Below are positions 17,883 through 27,737 of a stretch of 64,000 nucleotides of DNA, one piece after another. The stretch spans positions 93,935 to 157,934 of the forward strand of contig NZ_JAATJS010000007.1 of assembly GCF_011777495.1 (NCBI RefSeq), read 5' to 3'. The stretch comes from Microvirga terricola (GTDB lineage Bacteria; Pseudomonadota; Alphaproteobacteria; Rhizobiales; Beijerinckiaceae). The notes under the pieces were generated by a model. The model was not told the DNA's origin, ran no database searches, and worked only from the letters and a program-made list of their open reading frames with translations. Position 1 is the stretch's first letter; the number at the start of each line of letters is the position of its first letter. Both the position numbers and the translations under genes were made by a program.

Positions 17883-20800
17883 TTACTCGGCTGCAAGAGC
17901 CCGGTGCGGCGTGGCTGCTTCCGCCGGGAGCTTCGCCCGCTCGGTTTCCCGCGAGAAGTAGGTGTAGAACATCGGCACCACGAAGAGCGTGAAGACCGTG
18001 CCGACAGACATACCGGCAGCGATGACGAGGCCCATGGAGAACCGCGCTGCCGCGCCCGCGCCGCTGGCGTAGAGGAGCGGAGCAACGCCTAGCACCATGG
18101 CCGCAGTGGTCATGAGGATCGGGCGCAGACGAACACGGGCCGCTTCCTGAATGGCCTCGCGCCTCTTGATGCCGCGCTTCTCCTTCAGCTCGTTGGCGAA
18201 CTCCACCATGAGAATGCCGTGCTTGGTGATGAGCCCGACGAGGGTGATGAGCCCGACCTCCGTGTAGATGTTGAGCGTCGCCAGCCCGATATTCAGGAAC
18301 ATCACAGCGCCGAACATCGAGAGCGGCACCGACATCATGATGATGAACGGATCGCGGAAGCTCTCGAATTGCGCCGCCAGCACCAAATAAATCACGATGA
18401 CCGCGAGACCGAAGGCAAGCGCGATGGAGCTCCCCTCCTGCACTTCCAGTCGCGACTGACCGGCGTAATCCTCGTAGAAGCCCTGCGGCATGATCTGCTT
18501 CGCCGCGTCACGAAGGGTCTTGAGTCCCTCCGAGGTCGTCACACCAGGCAGCGGCAGAGCGGACAGCGTGGCCGCGTTCAGCTGGTTGAACTGCTCGATG
18601 GAGGCCGGGGCCGCATCGGTGGCGATGCGTACCAACGCGGAGAGCGGCACCATCGACCCGTCGGCAGCGCGCACATAGTACTCGCCGAGACGCTCCGGGT
18701 TCAGGCGATCCGCCTGACGCACCTGGCTAACGACGTCATAGCTGCGGTTGTCGCGGTCGAATTTCGAGATGGGAGCGCCACCCACCAGCGCGCCGAGCGT
18801 GTTGCCGATCTCGCTGACCGGAACACCGAGCGCTGCCGCACGGTCGCGGTCGACGATGATGCGCGCGCGCGGCGTCTGATAGGACACCGAGTTCTGGACG
18901 ATGATGAACTTGCCGGACTGCATCGCCTTCTGCTTGACCTGTTCGGCCACCTCATAGGCCTGGGAGGGATCGCCGATCGTACGCAGGACATATTGGATCG
19001 GCAGACCGCCACCCGCGCCGGGCAGGGATGGAGGCGCAAACGCGAAAGCCTGCAAGCCGGCATTTTGGTTCAGCAGGTTCTGAATCTCCTGCTTCGTGAC
19101 TGCACCCTTCTTCTTTCGCTCGCTCCATTCTTTAAGCTTGAAGCCGAAGAAACCGCCACCACCGCCATCGATGCCGACAATCAAGAACGAGTCCTCGATT
19201 TCCGGAATCGTTTCGGCCGCGCCGGTGAACTGAGACGAGAAGGCCTGTGTATAGTCAGCCGTCGCATATTGCGGCGCGTTGAGGATGCCGAGATAGGCGC
19301 CCTGATCTTCTTCCGGCGCAAGTTCGGAGGACGTCTTCGTGAACATGAAGGCCGTCGTCGCGAGCAGCGCAAAAACGATCACGAGCGTGACTGGCCGGTA
19401 ATCAAGCGAGCCGGAAAGCCTGCGCCCATACCAGTTCTCCAGGCGCGTGAACGTCCGGTCGACGAACCCAGCAAAGCCCTTCTGCCCGCCATGCTCGTGC
19501 GGCTTCAGAAGCTTCGACGACATCATCGGCGAAAGCGTCACGGCAATGATGCCCGAGATGATCACCGAGCCCGCAAGGGTGAATGCGAACTCGCGGAACA
19601 GCGTGCCCGTCAACCCCTGCGTGAACCCGATAGGCGCATAGACCGCCGCCAGCGTGATCGTCATGGAGACGATAGGCACGAAGATTTCCTTCATGCCGAC
19701 GACAGCCGCATCCACGGGCTTGAGCCCCTCTTCGATGTGGCGGTGAATGTTCTCCACCACGACGATGGCGTCGTCGACCACGAGGCCGATGGCGAGCACC
19801 ATCGCGAGGAGCGTCAACAGGTTGATCGAGTACCCTAAGACGAACAGAACGAAGCACACGCCGACGAGCGACAGCGGGATCGTCACGATGGGGATCAACA
19901 CCGAGCGGAAGGAGCCCAGGAAGAGCAGGATCACGATCACGACGATGAGCGCCGCCTCACCGATGGTCTTGAACACCTCTTCGATGGACGCGGAGATGAA
20001 GTTCGACGCATCGTAAACGATCTGAACCGTCATGCCCTTCGGGAGGGTCGGACGGATCTGGTCGATGGCCTTCGTGACCGCGGCGGCAACCGTGAGCGGG
20101 TTGGCGGAGGGCGTCGGCGTGATGCCGATGAAGGTGCCTTCCTTGCCGTTGAAGCTGACCTTCACGTCCGTGCTTTTCGGGCCGAGCGCCACATCCGCCA
20201 CGTCACGCAGGCGTACGACCTGATCGCCGTTCGAGCGGATCGGTAGGGTGCCGAAGGTCTCGGGTGTCTGGAACGTGGTCTGCATCTCGAGCGCGTAGGC
20301 CACGTACTCGTTCTGTGTCTTGCCGGGTGCTGCCAGGAAGTTGCTGTTGCGGATCGCAGCCACCACGTCGCCTGCGGTCACCCCACGGGCCGCGAGACGG
20401 ATCGGATCGATCCAGACGCGCATGGAGAAGTCGCGACCACCGAGAATTTCCGCATTGCCAACGCCCTCAAGGGTGGCGAAGCGCGGTTGCACCACGCGAG
20501 TGAGGAATTCCGACACCTGCTCCGGATTCATTTCGGATGAGGCGAAGGTCAGATACATCAGCGCGAAGGTCTGGCCCGTGCCCTTCACGACGACCGGATC
20601 GTCAGCATCCTTCGGCAACTGCGCGCGCACCTGCTGCACCTTCGCCGTCACTTCGGTGAGCGCGGCATTGGGATCGGTGTTGAGGCGCATGCGCACGGAG
20701 ACCGTGCTCAGGCCAAGGCGGCTCTGCGATGTGACATAGTCGACGCCTTCAGCACTCGAAACCGATTTCGCAATCGGCGTGCTGATGAAGCCCTGCATCA

Positions 20801-20972
20801 GGTCGGCACTGGCGCCCGTATAGGCCGTCGTAATGGTGATCGTAGTTTCCTCGACCTCCGGATACTGACGCACCTGAAGGCTCATCAGACCCTGCGCACC
20901 AAGCAGCAGGATCAGGAGGCTCACCACCATCGACAGGACGGGGCGGCGGATAAACAGCTCTGTGAAACTCAT
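17883..20972 (-). CDS. RND multidrug efflux pump inner-membrane subunit (AcrB/MexF family)
   Basis: 1029 residues, full length for HAE1-type RND transporters. Visible features are the first helix (V-L-S-M-V-V-S-L-L-I-L-L-L-G), two large periplasmic loops, the proton-relay segment A-I-G-L-V-V-D-D-A-I-V-V-V-E-N in helix 4, and the duplicated twelve-helix layout. It works with the adaptor encoded 11 bases upstream and an outer-membrane TolC-type channel that is not in this window. Transcription is from the adaptor side, with a divergent TetR regulator. Likely substrates are lipophilic drugs, bile salts or plant compounds. Confidence 0.95.
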   Translation of the reverse strand: MSFTELFIRRPVLSMVVSLLILLLGAQGLMSLQVRQYPEVEETTITITTAYTGASADLMQGFISTPIAKSVSSAEGVDYVTSQSRLGLSTVSVRMRLNTDPNAALTEVTAKVQQVRAQLPKDADDPVVVKGTGQTFALMYLTFASSEMNPEQVSEFLTRVVQPRFATLEGVGNAEILGGRDFSMRVWIDPIRLAARGVTAGDVVAAIRNSNFLAAPGKTQNEYVAYALEMQTTFQTPETFGTLPIRSNGDQVVRLRDVADVALGPKSTDVKVSFNGKEGTFIGITPTPSANPLTVAAAVTKAIDQIRPTLPKGMTVQIVYDASNFISASIEEVFKTIGEAALIVVIVILLFLGSFRSVLIPIVTIPLSLVGVCFVLFVLGYSINLLTLLAMVLAIGLVVDDAIVVVENIHRHIEEGLKPVDAAVVGMKEIFVPIVSMTITLAAVYAPIGFTQGLTGTLFREFAFTLAGSVIISGIIAVTLSPMMSSKLLKPHEHGGQKGFAGFVDRTFTRLENWYGRRLSGSLDYRPVTLVIVFALLATTAFMFTKTSSELAPEEDQGAYLGILNAPQYATADYTQAFSSQFTGAAETIPEIEDSFLIVGIDGGGGGFFGFKLKEWSERKKKGAVTKQEIQNLLNQNAGLQAFAFAPPSLPGAGGGLPIQYVLRTIGDPSQAYEVAEQVKQKAMQSGKFIIVQNSVSYQTPRARIIVDRDRAAALGVPVSEIGNTLGALVGGAPISKFDRDNRSYDVVSQVRQADRLNPERLGEYYVRAADGSMVPLSALVRIATDAAPASIEQFNQLNAATLSALPLPGVTTSEGLKTLRDAAKQIMPQGFYEDYAGQSRLEVQEGSSIALAFGLAVIVIYLVLAAQFESFRDPFIIMMSVPLSMFGAVMFLNIGLATLNIYTEVGLITLVGLITKHGILMVEFANELKEKRGIKRREAIQEAARVRLRPILMTTAAMVLGVAPLLYASGAGAAARFSMGLVIAAGMSVGTVFTLFVVPMFYTYFSRETERAKLPAEAATPHRALAAE

Positions 20973-20983
20973 GGCTCTATTGC

Positions 20984-22117
20984 CTATTGTCCGTTCGCAA
21001 GCTTCGTCGCGTCGAACTTCGTCACATCGATGGTGTTGTTGATCTGCACGGTCGAACCGGCCTGCAACTTGTTCTGACCCGAAGCCACAACCTGCTGGCC
21101 GGGCGTGATGCCGGAGAGAATTTCCACCACGCCCTCGCGCCGGCGGCCAGTCTTCACGAAGACCTGCTTGACGACGCTGACCTGCTTACCGGCCCGCTCC
21201 TCCTGCTCGATCGCAAAGACATAGTCGCCGTAGAGACTCGTGATGACAGCCGTTTGCGGCACGGTCACGACATTCGGCTCAGCCGGAAGAATCGCTTCCA
21301 CATGGACGAACTGGCCCGGCAAGATCGCGCCGTCCTTGTTCTCCTCAACGATGGCCTGCACCGACACCAGACGGGTCTTGGGGTCGACGCGCGGGTCCTT
21401 GCCGATCACGTGACCGGAGAAGGACAACGCGCTCTCGGTGACGCCAAGGCGCACCTCCTGACCGAGCTTGATCTGGCTTGCGAGCTGCTCGGGCACCGTG
21501 AAGTCGACCTTCATCGACTGGAGATCCTGGAAAGTCGCAACGACCGTGCCCGGCTGCACATATTGGCCGACATCGATGCGCGGAATACCGATCACGCCGG
21601 CGAACGGCGCCTTCAAGGCCTTCTGGTTGATGACCGCCTGGATGCGCGACTGACGCGAGCGGGCGGTGGCGAGGCGTGCCACGACCTCGTCATAGGAGGC
21701 CTCCGTGCCGTAGCCGCGCGAGGTCAGGGTCTTGGCGCGCTCGAAGCTCGCTTCGCCAAGCCTCACGGCGGCGCTGACATCCTGCAGGTCCGCCCGGTCG
21801 ATCGAATCGTCGATCTGCACCAGGAGCGTATCCTGGTCGACACGCTGGTTCGACTTGAAATTGATCTGCTTGACGATGCCGGCCGTCTCCACGGCGAGTT
21901 CAACGCCGTTGGCTGCCCTCGCCGTTCCAAGCGCACGGATGCCCGGGTTCCAGGTCTTCGCCTCCACCTTGGCAGCGGACACCGCCTGCGGCGGCTGCTT
22001 CATGTTGGCGAAGAAGTCCTTGATCATTTTGTCGCGGAAAAGGTTAAACCCAACCAACCCGGCGCAGAGCAGGATAGCCAAGAGGAAGACAACAGAGACT
22101 ACGATGCGCCGTTTCAT
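20984..22117 (-). CDS. RND efflux periplasmic adaptor (AcrA/MexE family)
   Basis: 377 residues. One N-terminal membrane-anchoring segment (about 5-25) is followed by the lipoyl/barrel-sandwich half motif (V-E-T-A-G-I-V-K-Q-I-N-F), a coiled-coil hairpin (about 100-160), the second lipoyl half (A-P-F-A-G-V-I-G-I-P-R-I-D-V-G-Q-Y-V) and a beta-barrel domain. It bridges the RND pump and a TolC-type channel. The start is ATG 22117, and the upstream region is shared with the divergent TetR gene. Confidence 0.93.
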   Translation of the reverse strand: MKRRIVVSVVFLLAILLCAGLVGFNLFRDKMIKDFFANMKQPPQAVSAAKVEAKTWNPGIRALGTARAANGVELAVETAGIVKQINFKSNQRVDQDTLLVQIDDSIDRADLQDVSAAVRLGEASFERAKTLTSRGYGTEASYDEVVARLATARSRQSRIQAVINQKALKAPFAGVIGIPRIDVGQYVQPGTVVATFQDLQSMKVDFTVPEQLASQIKLGQEVRLGVTESALSFSGHVIGKDPRVDPKTRLVSVQAIVEENKDGAILPGQFVHVEAILPAEPNVVTVPQTAVITSLYGDYVFAIEQEERAGKQVSVVKQVFVKTGRRREGVVEILSGITPGQQVVASGQNKLQAGSTVQINNTIDVTKFDATKLANGQ

Positions 22118-22223
22118 GGGCTTTTCCGATATTCCAAAGTCCGGAGGGACCGGACCCTACATGTTTGTGGAGGCGAGGCCTTAGCTCAACAAACCCTTGA
22201 CGCCAAGGCGGCGGGCGCATTTA

Positions 22224-22243
22224 TATACCGGCTGGACGGTTTA
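22224..22243. promoter_or_regulatory. Candidate TetR operator between pump and regulator
   Basis: TATACCG-N6-CGGTTTA is an inverted repeat with six of seven arm positions matching. It lies 17 bases before the TetR start, in the gap shared with the divergent efflux operon. The size and location are typical of AcrR/TetR-type operators, giving autoregulation and pump repression. No binding evidence is available. Confidence 0.5.
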
Positions 22244-22260
22244 GTGCAAGAGTTCTCCCA

Positions 22261-22827
22261 ATGTTCAAGTGCATCCGAGGCAGAAAAAATTCCCGCGAGA
22301 GAATTCTCGATGCCGCCGCGGAGCTTGTCAGCGAGATCGGCTCGGGCCGCCTGACCCTCGACGCCGTCGCCGAGCGGGCCGGCCTCAGCAAGGGAGGACT
22401 CCTTTACAACTTCCCTTCCAAGGATGCGCTGCTGCAAGGCATGATCCAGCGCATGATCGATGAAGCGTCTACTCAGAAAGAGGCGCTTCGGGAAAAAGCG
22501 GAGCCGGGCCCGAATCTGGAAGCCCGCCTTTGTACAGCAACGGTTCTCAACCTGCACTGTGGCAACATGCGGGAGATCGCCAACGGTCTCCTGGCCGCTT
22601 CATCGGAAAATCCGCGCCTGCTGGAGCCGGTCCGTCACATCGTCAAGGAAACCTTCGGGAACCTGAAGGACACGTGCGAGGACCTCGACGCAAGCCTGCT
22701 GGCCTGGCTTGCCGTGGAAGGGCTCACCAACCTCGAAATGCACGACCTGAGCCCCTTCTCCGAGGAAGACCGGGCTCGCATCGTCGCTTCCGTCAACCGG
22801 CTGCTCCACAAGGGCATCGCCGCCTAA
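22261..22827 (+). CDS. TetR-family repressor, probable regulator of the RND pump
   Basis: 188 residues. An N-terminal TetR helix-turn-helix (about 10-55: R-E-R-I-L-D-A-A-A-E-L, L-S-K-G-G-L-L-Y-N-F-P-S-K-D-A-L-L) is followed by a variable all-helical ligand domain. It is divergent from the adaptor/RND genes across 143 bases that contain an inverted repeat. In this arrangement such repressors are usually released by pump substrates. The ribosome-binding site before the ATG is weak. Confidence 0.9.
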   Translation: MFKCIRGRKNSRERILDAAAELVSEIGSGRLTLDAVAERAGLSKGGLLYNFPSKDALLQGMIQRMIDEASTQKEALREKAEPGPNLEARLCTATVLNLHCGNMREIANGLLAASSENPRLLEPVRHIVKETFGNLKDTCEDLDASLLAWLAVEGLTNLEMHDLSPFSEEDRARIVASVNRLLHKGIAA

Positions 22828-22855
22828 GGGTTGCGCAAAAAAGGCTGCGGCCTTT

Positions 22856-24031
22856 TTACGCCATCCATGACGGGTCGTTCAGGACCTCGTCCGTATGCTC
22901 GCCCAGACGCGGCGAGGGGCGCACCGCCGCCATCGGCTGTCCATCCATCACAATCGGCGAACGCACAGAGGGAATCGACGCCCCCTTCGCCGCCGACGCC
23001 GGCAAGTCGATCTTCATCCCACGAGCGATGACCTGCGGATCGGAAAAGACATCCGCCACCGTATTGATCGGCCCTGCCGGAACGCCCTGAGCCTCGAGCG
23101 CAGAGAGCAGCGCATCGCGCGTCGTCTTGAGCGTCAGCGCCGTCAGGATCGGCACGAGCTCGGGCCGGTTGCGGACGCGCCCTGCATTCGTCTTGAAACG
23201 CTCGTCCTGCGCCAGCTCGGGCTGCCCAAGCACGGCGACGAAGCGCGCGAACTGCCCATCGTTGCCGACCGCGACGATCACATGCCCGTCGGCGACCGGG
23301 AACACCTGATAGGGTACGATGTTGGGATGCGCATTGCCCATGCGCCTCGGTGACTTGCTGGAGGCGAGATAGTTCATGGCCTGATTGGCGAGAACGCTCG
23401 TCTGCACATCGAGCAACGCCATGTCGAGATGCGCGCCCTCGCCCGTCTGGTCGCGGCGACGCAACGCCGCGAGCACGCCTACGACGGAATAGACCCCCGT
23501 GAAGATATCGACATACGCCACGCCGATCTTCTGCGGCTCACTCTCGGGATCGCCGGTGAGATCCATGATCCCGCCCATGCCCTGGATCATGAAATCGTAG
23601 CCTGCACGCGCCGCATAAGGCCCGTTCTGGCCAAAGCCCGTGATCGAGCAATAGACGAGGCGCGGATTGATCTTTTTCAAGCTCTCATAGTCGAGCCCGT
23701 ATTTCTTCAACCCGCCGACCTTGAAGTTCTCGATCACCACATCCGCATGCGCCGCGAGCTTGCGCACGAGGTCCTGCCCCTCCGGCGTCTCGAAATCCAC
23801 CGCAATCGAGCGCTTGCCCCTATTGCAGGAGTGAAAGTAAGCCGCCGAGAGATCGCCGCCATCCGCGCCTTCGATGAAGGGCGGGCCCCAGCCGCGCGTG
23901 TCATCACCCGCGCCCGGCCGCTCGACCTTCACCACATCCGCGCCGAGATCGGCCAGAAGCTGGCCGACCCAGGGGCCGGCCAGAATGCGCGCGAGTTCGA
24001 GGACTTTGAGCCCTTCAAGCGGCTTCGTCAT
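22856..24031 (-). CDS. CaiB/BaiF-type (family III) CoA-transferase, probably glutarate-specific
   Basis: 391 residues with the family III pattern: L-E-L-A-R-I-L-A-G-P-W-V-G-Q-L-L-A-D-L-G-A-D-V-V-K-V-E near the N-terminus, a central M-D-L-T-G-D-P, and the catalytic-Asp region G-V-A-Y-V-D-I. These enzymes move CoA between acids. The gene sits 17 bases downstream of glutaryl-CoA dehydrogenase and in the same operon, so the likely reaction is succinyl-CoA plus glutarate giving glutaryl-CoA, as for the human SUGCT homologue. The substrate assignment rests on neighbourhood. Confidence 0.88.
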   Translation of the reverse strand: MTKPLEGLKVLELARILAGPWVGQLLADLGADVVKVERPGAGDDTRGWGPPFIEGADGGDLSAAYFHSCNRGKRSIAVDFETPEGQDLVRKLAAHADVVIENFKVGGLKKYGLDYESLKKINPRLVYCSITGFGQNGPYAARAGYDFMIQGMGGIMDLTGDPESEPQKIGVAYVDIFTGVYSVVGVLAALRRRDQTGEGAHLDMALLDVQTSVLANQAMNYLASSKSPRRMGNAHPNIVPYQVFPVADGHVIVAVGNDGQFARFVAVLGQPELAQDERFKTNAGRVRNRPELVPILTALTLKTTRDALLSALEAQGVPAGPINTVADVFSDPQVIARGMKIDLPASAAKGASIPSVRSPIVMDGQPMAAVRPSPRLGEHTDEVLNDPSWMA

Positions 24032-24048
24032 GTCGCGGCCCGCCTGCC

Positions 24049-25248
24049 TCAGAAGAACGCCTGCAAGCCGGTCTGCGCGCGGCCAAGAATGAGAGCGTGC
24101 ACATCGTGCGTGCCCTCATAAGTGTTGACCGTCTCCAGGTTCTGCGCGTGGCGCATCACATGGTATTCTTCTTGGATGCCGTTGCCGCCATGCATGTCGC
24201 GGGCCATGCGCGCGATGTCGAGCGCCTTGCCGCAATTGTTGCGCTTGACGAGCGAGATCATCTCCGGCGCAAGTTTGCCTTCGTCAAACAGGCGGCCGAC
24301 GCGAAGCGATGCGTGCAGGCCGAGCGTAATCTCAGTCATCATGTCGGCAAGCTTCTTCTGCACGAGCTGCGTCTGCGCCAGTGGCTTACCGAACTGCTTG
24401 CGGTCGAGCGTGTATTGGCGAGCGCGGTGCCAGCAATCCTCCGCCGCACCCATCGCGCCCCAGGAGATGCCGTAGCGCGCACGGTTGAGGCAGCCGAAGG
24501 GACCCTTGAGGCCCGACACGTTCGGCAGCAATGCGTCTTCCGACACCTCGACGCCGTCCATGACGATTTCGCCGGTGATCGACGCGCGCAGCGAGAGCTT
24601 GCCGCCGATCTTCGGCGCGGAGAGGCCCTTCATGCCCTTCTCGAGCACGAAGCCGCGAATCTCGTTGTTGTGCGCCGCCGACTTCGCCCACACCACGAAC
24701 ACGTCCGCGATGGGCGAGTTGGAGATCCACATCTTGGTGCCCTTCAGGCGATAGCCACCGTCGATCTTTTCCGCGCGGGTGGTCATGCCGCCAGGATCGG
24801 AACCGGCATCGGGCTCCGTCAGGCCGAAGCAGCCGACGAACTCGCCCGAGGCGAGCTTCGGCAGATACTTCTTGCGCTGCTCTTCCGTGCCGTAGGCATA
24901 GATCGGATACATGACGAGAGAGGATTGCACGCTCATCATGGAGCGGTAGCCGGAATCGACCCGCTCTACTTCACGCGCCACGAGGCCGTAGGCGACGTAA
25001 GATGCCCCCGCGCAACCGTAATCCTCCGGCAGCGTCACGCCCAAGAGGCCGAGTTCGCCCATCTCGTTGAAGATGGCCCGGTCGGTCTTTTCCTCGCGGT
25101 AGGCCTCGATCACGCGCGGCAGGAGCTTGTCCTGCGCGTAGGCGCGGGCGGTGTCGCGGATCATGCGCTCGTCGTCGGTCAGGAGGTCGTCGAGCAGCAG
25201 CGGGTCTTCCCAGTGCAGTTTCGCCAGATCCTCATGCGCGCCAGTCAT
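24049..25248 (-). CDS. gcdH: Glutaryl-CoA dehydrogenase (acyl-CoA dehydrogenase family)
   Basis: 399 residues, typical of GCDH. The sequence has the acyl-CoA dehydrogenase FAD/substrate segments ([18 protein letters not shown]) and the GCDH-type C-terminus with [11 protein letters not shown] and the catalytic glutamate in [15 protein letters not shown]. The enzyme oxidises and decarboxylates glutaryl-CoA to crotonyl-CoA in lysine, tryptophan and glutarate breakdown, passing electrons to ETF. It is divergent from a LysR gene, as for gcdH/gcdR in other proteobacteria. Confidence 0.93.
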   Translation of the reverse strand: MTGAHEDLAKLHWEDPLLLDDLLTDDERMIRDTARAYAQDKLLPRVIEAYREEKTDRAIFNEMGELGLLGVTLPEDYGCAGASYVAYGLVAREVERVDSGYRSMMSVQSSLVMYPIYAYGTEEQRKKYLPKLASGEFVGCFGLTEPDAGSDPGGMTTRAEKIDGGYRLKGTKMWISNSPIADVFVVWAKSAAHNNEIRGFVLEKGMKGLSAPKIGGKLSLRASITGEIVMDGVEVSEDALLPNVSGLKGPFGCLNRARYGISWGAMGAAEDCWHRARQYTLDRKQFGKPLAQTQLVQKKLADMMTEITLGLHASLRVGRLFDEGKLAPEMISLVKRNNCGKALDIARMARDMHGGNGIQEEYHVMRHAQNLETVNTYEGTHDVHALILGRAQTGLQAFF

Positions 25249-25371
25249 GATGAAATTCCTTTTCCTGCAACGCTTCCGCTGGCCTCGCGGGCGTTTGCAA
25301 CCCGGGTTGAATTTGGGCGCGAAAGTCGCGCTGGACAGGTCGCTTGTAAAGCGACATCTTCGAAGCAGGTT

Positions 25372-25386
25372 ATTCGCAAACGGAAT
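25372..25386. promoter_or_regulatory. Candidate LysR binding box (T-N11-A type)
   Basis: ATTC-N7-GAAT, which fits the T-N11-A LysR box pattern, lies nine bases before the GTG of the LysR gene in the gap shared with gcdH. It is a plausible autoregulatory site only. Confidence 0.3.
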
Positions 25387-25394
25387 GAACTTGA

Positions 25395-26285
25395 GTGCTT
25401 CGTCGCGGTTTTCTTCCCAATATCGGCAACCTCCTCGCCTTTGAGGCCACGGCCCGCCACGGCAGCGTCTCCCGCGCCGCCGAGGAGTTGAATCTGACCC
25501 AAAGCGCCGTTTCGCGCCAGATCCAACAGCTGGAGGAATCCTTAGGAGTGTCTCTCTTCAGCCGGTCGCGGCAGCGGGTGGTGCTGACCGATGTAGGGCG
25601 GATGTATGCGGCCAATGTGCGCAACACGCTCTCGGACCTGTCAGGCGCGACCCATCAGGCCATCGCCTTGTCCGGCACAAGGGGCGTCCTGAACCTCGCG
25701 GTTCTGCCGACCTTCGGCACCCGCTGGCTCATTCCCCGCATGCCGGAATTTTTTGCCCGTCACCCGGATGTGACAGTGAATTTCGGCGTGCGCTTGGTGC
25801 CTTTCGATTTCGCCGCCGACCCCTTCGACGCTGCCATCCATTTCGGCCAGCCCCATTGGCCGGGAGCCGTGTGTGAACTCCTTTTGAACGAGGAGGTCGT
25901 GCCGGTCTGCAGTCCGGCCTATCGTGAGCGGGAGCGCATCGCCACGCCCCAGGACCTGACCCGCGCGACGCTGCTCCAGCAATCCACACGCCCCACCGCC
26001 TGGGCAGAATGGTTTGCCAGCGCGAAGGTCGAGGTCGGCAATCCCTTGCGGGGGCCGCGCTTCGAGCAATTCGCGATGGTCGCCGCCGCCGCCGTGGCGG
26101 GCCTCGGCGCAGCGCTAATTCCGCACTTCCTAATCGCGGAAGAGCTTGCCTCGGGAAGACTCGAAATTCTCTTCCCCCAAAGCGTACTGAGCGGCGGCGC
26201 TTATTATCTCGCCTATCCGGAACCCAAGGCGGAAGCACCGCTAGTGCGGTCCTTCCGCGACTGGATCATTGCGAAGACGCGGTAG
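25395..26285 (+). CDS. LysR-family regulator (GcvA-like), probable regulator of the glutarate genes
   Basis: 296 residues from a GTG start. The helix-turn-helix region reads [31 protein letters not shown], as in the GcvA/GcdR group, followed by a substrate-binding domain with [14 protein letters not shown]. It is divergent from gcdH with 146 bases between, so activation of gcdH and the CoA-transferase by glutarate or a related acid is likely. Its last 20 bases overlap the convergent MFS gene. Confidence 0.9.
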   Translation: MLRRGFLPNIGNLLAFEATARHGSVSRAAEELNLTQSAVSRQIQQLEESLGVSLFSRSRQRVVLTDVGRMYAANVRNTLSDLSGATHQAIALSGTRGVLNLAVLPTFGTRWLIPRMPEFFARHPDVTVNFGVRLVPFDFAADPFDAAIHFGQPHWPGAVCELLLNEEVVPVCSPAYRERERIATPQDLTRATLLQQSTRPTAWAEWFASAKVEVGNPLRGPRFEQFAMVAAAAVAGLGAALIPHFLIAEELASGRLEILFPQSVLSGGAYYLAYPEPKAEAPLVRSFRDWIIAKTR

Positions 26286-27471
26286 TGGATGGGAAAGCCC
26301 GCGGCTTCAGCACCGTCCGGCTCAGTGTGAAGGCCGTCAGGCCGCAAACGGCAATGGCCGTCACCATGGAGCGGGACGTGCCATCGAAGAAAGCGCTGAC
26401 GAGCACGATGGCAGTGGCGCCCGTGCCGAGTTGCAGCGTTCCCATCAACGCCGACGCCGTGCCCGCGACGGGCCCGTGCGACTCCAGCGCCAGCACCGCC
26501 GTCGACGGAATGACGAGGCCGAGCGATCCGAAGGCGGCGAACAGAAGTCCCCACAGCACATAGGCATTGTCGATGCCGCCCAGCGTGAGCACGCACAGGA
26601 GCGTCGTGAGAATGGCAAAGACAGAGAGCGCCGCACGAACCACACGCTCCGCCCCGAAGCGGCGCATGAGGAAGCTGTTGAACTGAGCTCCGCCGATAAA
26701 CGCAATCGCATTCGCGGCGAAGATCAGGCTGTAGCGCGATGGAGACAGCCCGAAGTGCTCGATGAACACTACGGACGAGCCTGCGAGATAGGCAAAGAAG
26801 CTCGCCTGACCCAGCCCGCCCATGAAGACGAGGCCGAGGAAGTGCCAATCCTTGAACAGGTCGCGATAGGTCCGCAGCACATGACCGACGCCACCGGTGA
26901 CCGTGCCCGCTTTACGCGTTTCCGGCAGGAGGGAAGCGACGATCACGAGGCCGATGAGCCCGATGCCGACGATAGCCCAGAAGATGATGCGCCAGCTGAA
27001 AAATTCGGTCAGCGTGCTACCTGCAAGCGGCGCGAGAATGGGCGAGACGCTGAGCACCAGCATGCTCGTCGCAATCAGCCGCGCTGCCTCGGCCCCCGTA
27101 TGCAGATCGCGAATGACCGCGCGGGTGATGACCATGGTCGAGCAGGCCCCCACACCTTGCAGGAAGCGGAAGGCGATGAGTGTGCTCGCATCCTGCGCGA
27201 AGCTGCACCCGATCCCGCCGAAGATGAACAGGATCAGGCCGAAATAGAGCGGCGGCTTGCGGCCGACGCGGTCCGACACCGGACCATAAACGAGCTGGCA
27301 GATCGCCACGGCCAGGAAGAAGCTAGTGAGGCTCATCTGCACGGCACCGACATCGGCGTGAAGCTCGCGCGCGATGACGGGGAAGGCCGGGAGATACATG
27401 TCGATGGCAAACGGCCCGATAGCCGAAAGCATGCCAAGGACGGTGGCGTTACGGACGAAAGCGGATTTCAT
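26266..27471 (-). CDS. Bcr/CflA-family drug resistance MFS transporter
   Basis: 401 residues with twelve hydrophobic segments. The N-terminus contains D-M-Y-L-P-A-F-P and the loop 2-3 motif G-P-V-S-D-R-V-G-R-K-P, both typical of the Bcr/CflA group of drug:H+ antiporters. Segment 5 has the antiporter-like pattern S-P-I-L-A-P-L-A-G-S. It is an inner-membrane exporter, probably monocistronic, ending inside the 3' end of the convergent LysR gene. The substrate is unknown (the group covers bicyclomycin, sulfonamides and others). Confidence 0.9.
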   Translation of the reverse strand: MKSAFVRNATVLGMLSAIGPFAIDMYLPAFPVIARELHADVGAVQMSLTSFFLAVAICQLVYGPVSDRVGRKPPLYFGLILFIFGGIGCSFAQDASTLIAFRFLQGVGACSTMVITRAVIRDLHTGAEAARLIATSMLVLSVSPILAPLAGSTLTEFFSWRIIFWAIVGIGLIGLVIVASLLPETRKAGTVTGGVGHVLRTYRDLFKDWHFLGLVFMGGLGQASFFAYLAGSSVVFIEHFGLSPSRYSLIFAANAIAFIGGAQFNSFLMRRFGAERVVRAALSVFAILTTLLCVLTLGGIDNAYVLWGLLFAAFGSLGLVIPSTAVLALESHGPVAGTASALMGTLQLGTGATAIVLVSAFFDGTSRSMVTAIAVCGLTAFTLSRTVLKPRAFPSTTASSQ

Positions 27472-27704
27472 GGAAAAGGACTTCCAAAAGCCGACCAGAA
27501 GGTCGGGAAGGGATAGCGGCCCGCGTTCAGAAGCGAACGCAGGAGGGAAAACGACTGGAAAAAGGATTGGGGCGCGGCGCGGGCAACCGTGGGGCGAACG
27601 CTCACTGGTTGCGTGTGCATTCTTTATGCTGCACCGCGAAAGGTCAAGATGGGAATTGAAGCAAGCCTATGCACGCCGCGCATGGAGCGCGACGTGAAAC
27701 TGTC
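27472..27704. other. Gap without a recognisable gene
   Basis: Between the MFS start and the terminator of the ABC permease gene I see no plausible coding frame. It should contain the MFS promoter, read leftward, but no convincing -35/-10 pair stands out. Confidence 0.5.
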
Positions 27705-27737
27705 AAAAAGGGCCGCCCCTCCGTTAAAGGAGGGCGC
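27705..27737 (-). terminator. Intrinsic terminator at the end of the ABC permease gene
   Basis: On the minus strand, GCGCCCTCC and GGAGGGGCG pair around a six-base loop, with one extra G, and are followed by CCC and TTTTT. The stem overlaps the permease stop codon at 27724-27726. Confidence 0.6.

Noticed and set aside
18219..19838. Long plus-strand open frame (about 539 codons) opposite the RND pump gene
   Set aside because: It is an Arg/Asp/His-rich shadow caused by GC-biased codons of the real gene; no domain or membrane pattern is present.
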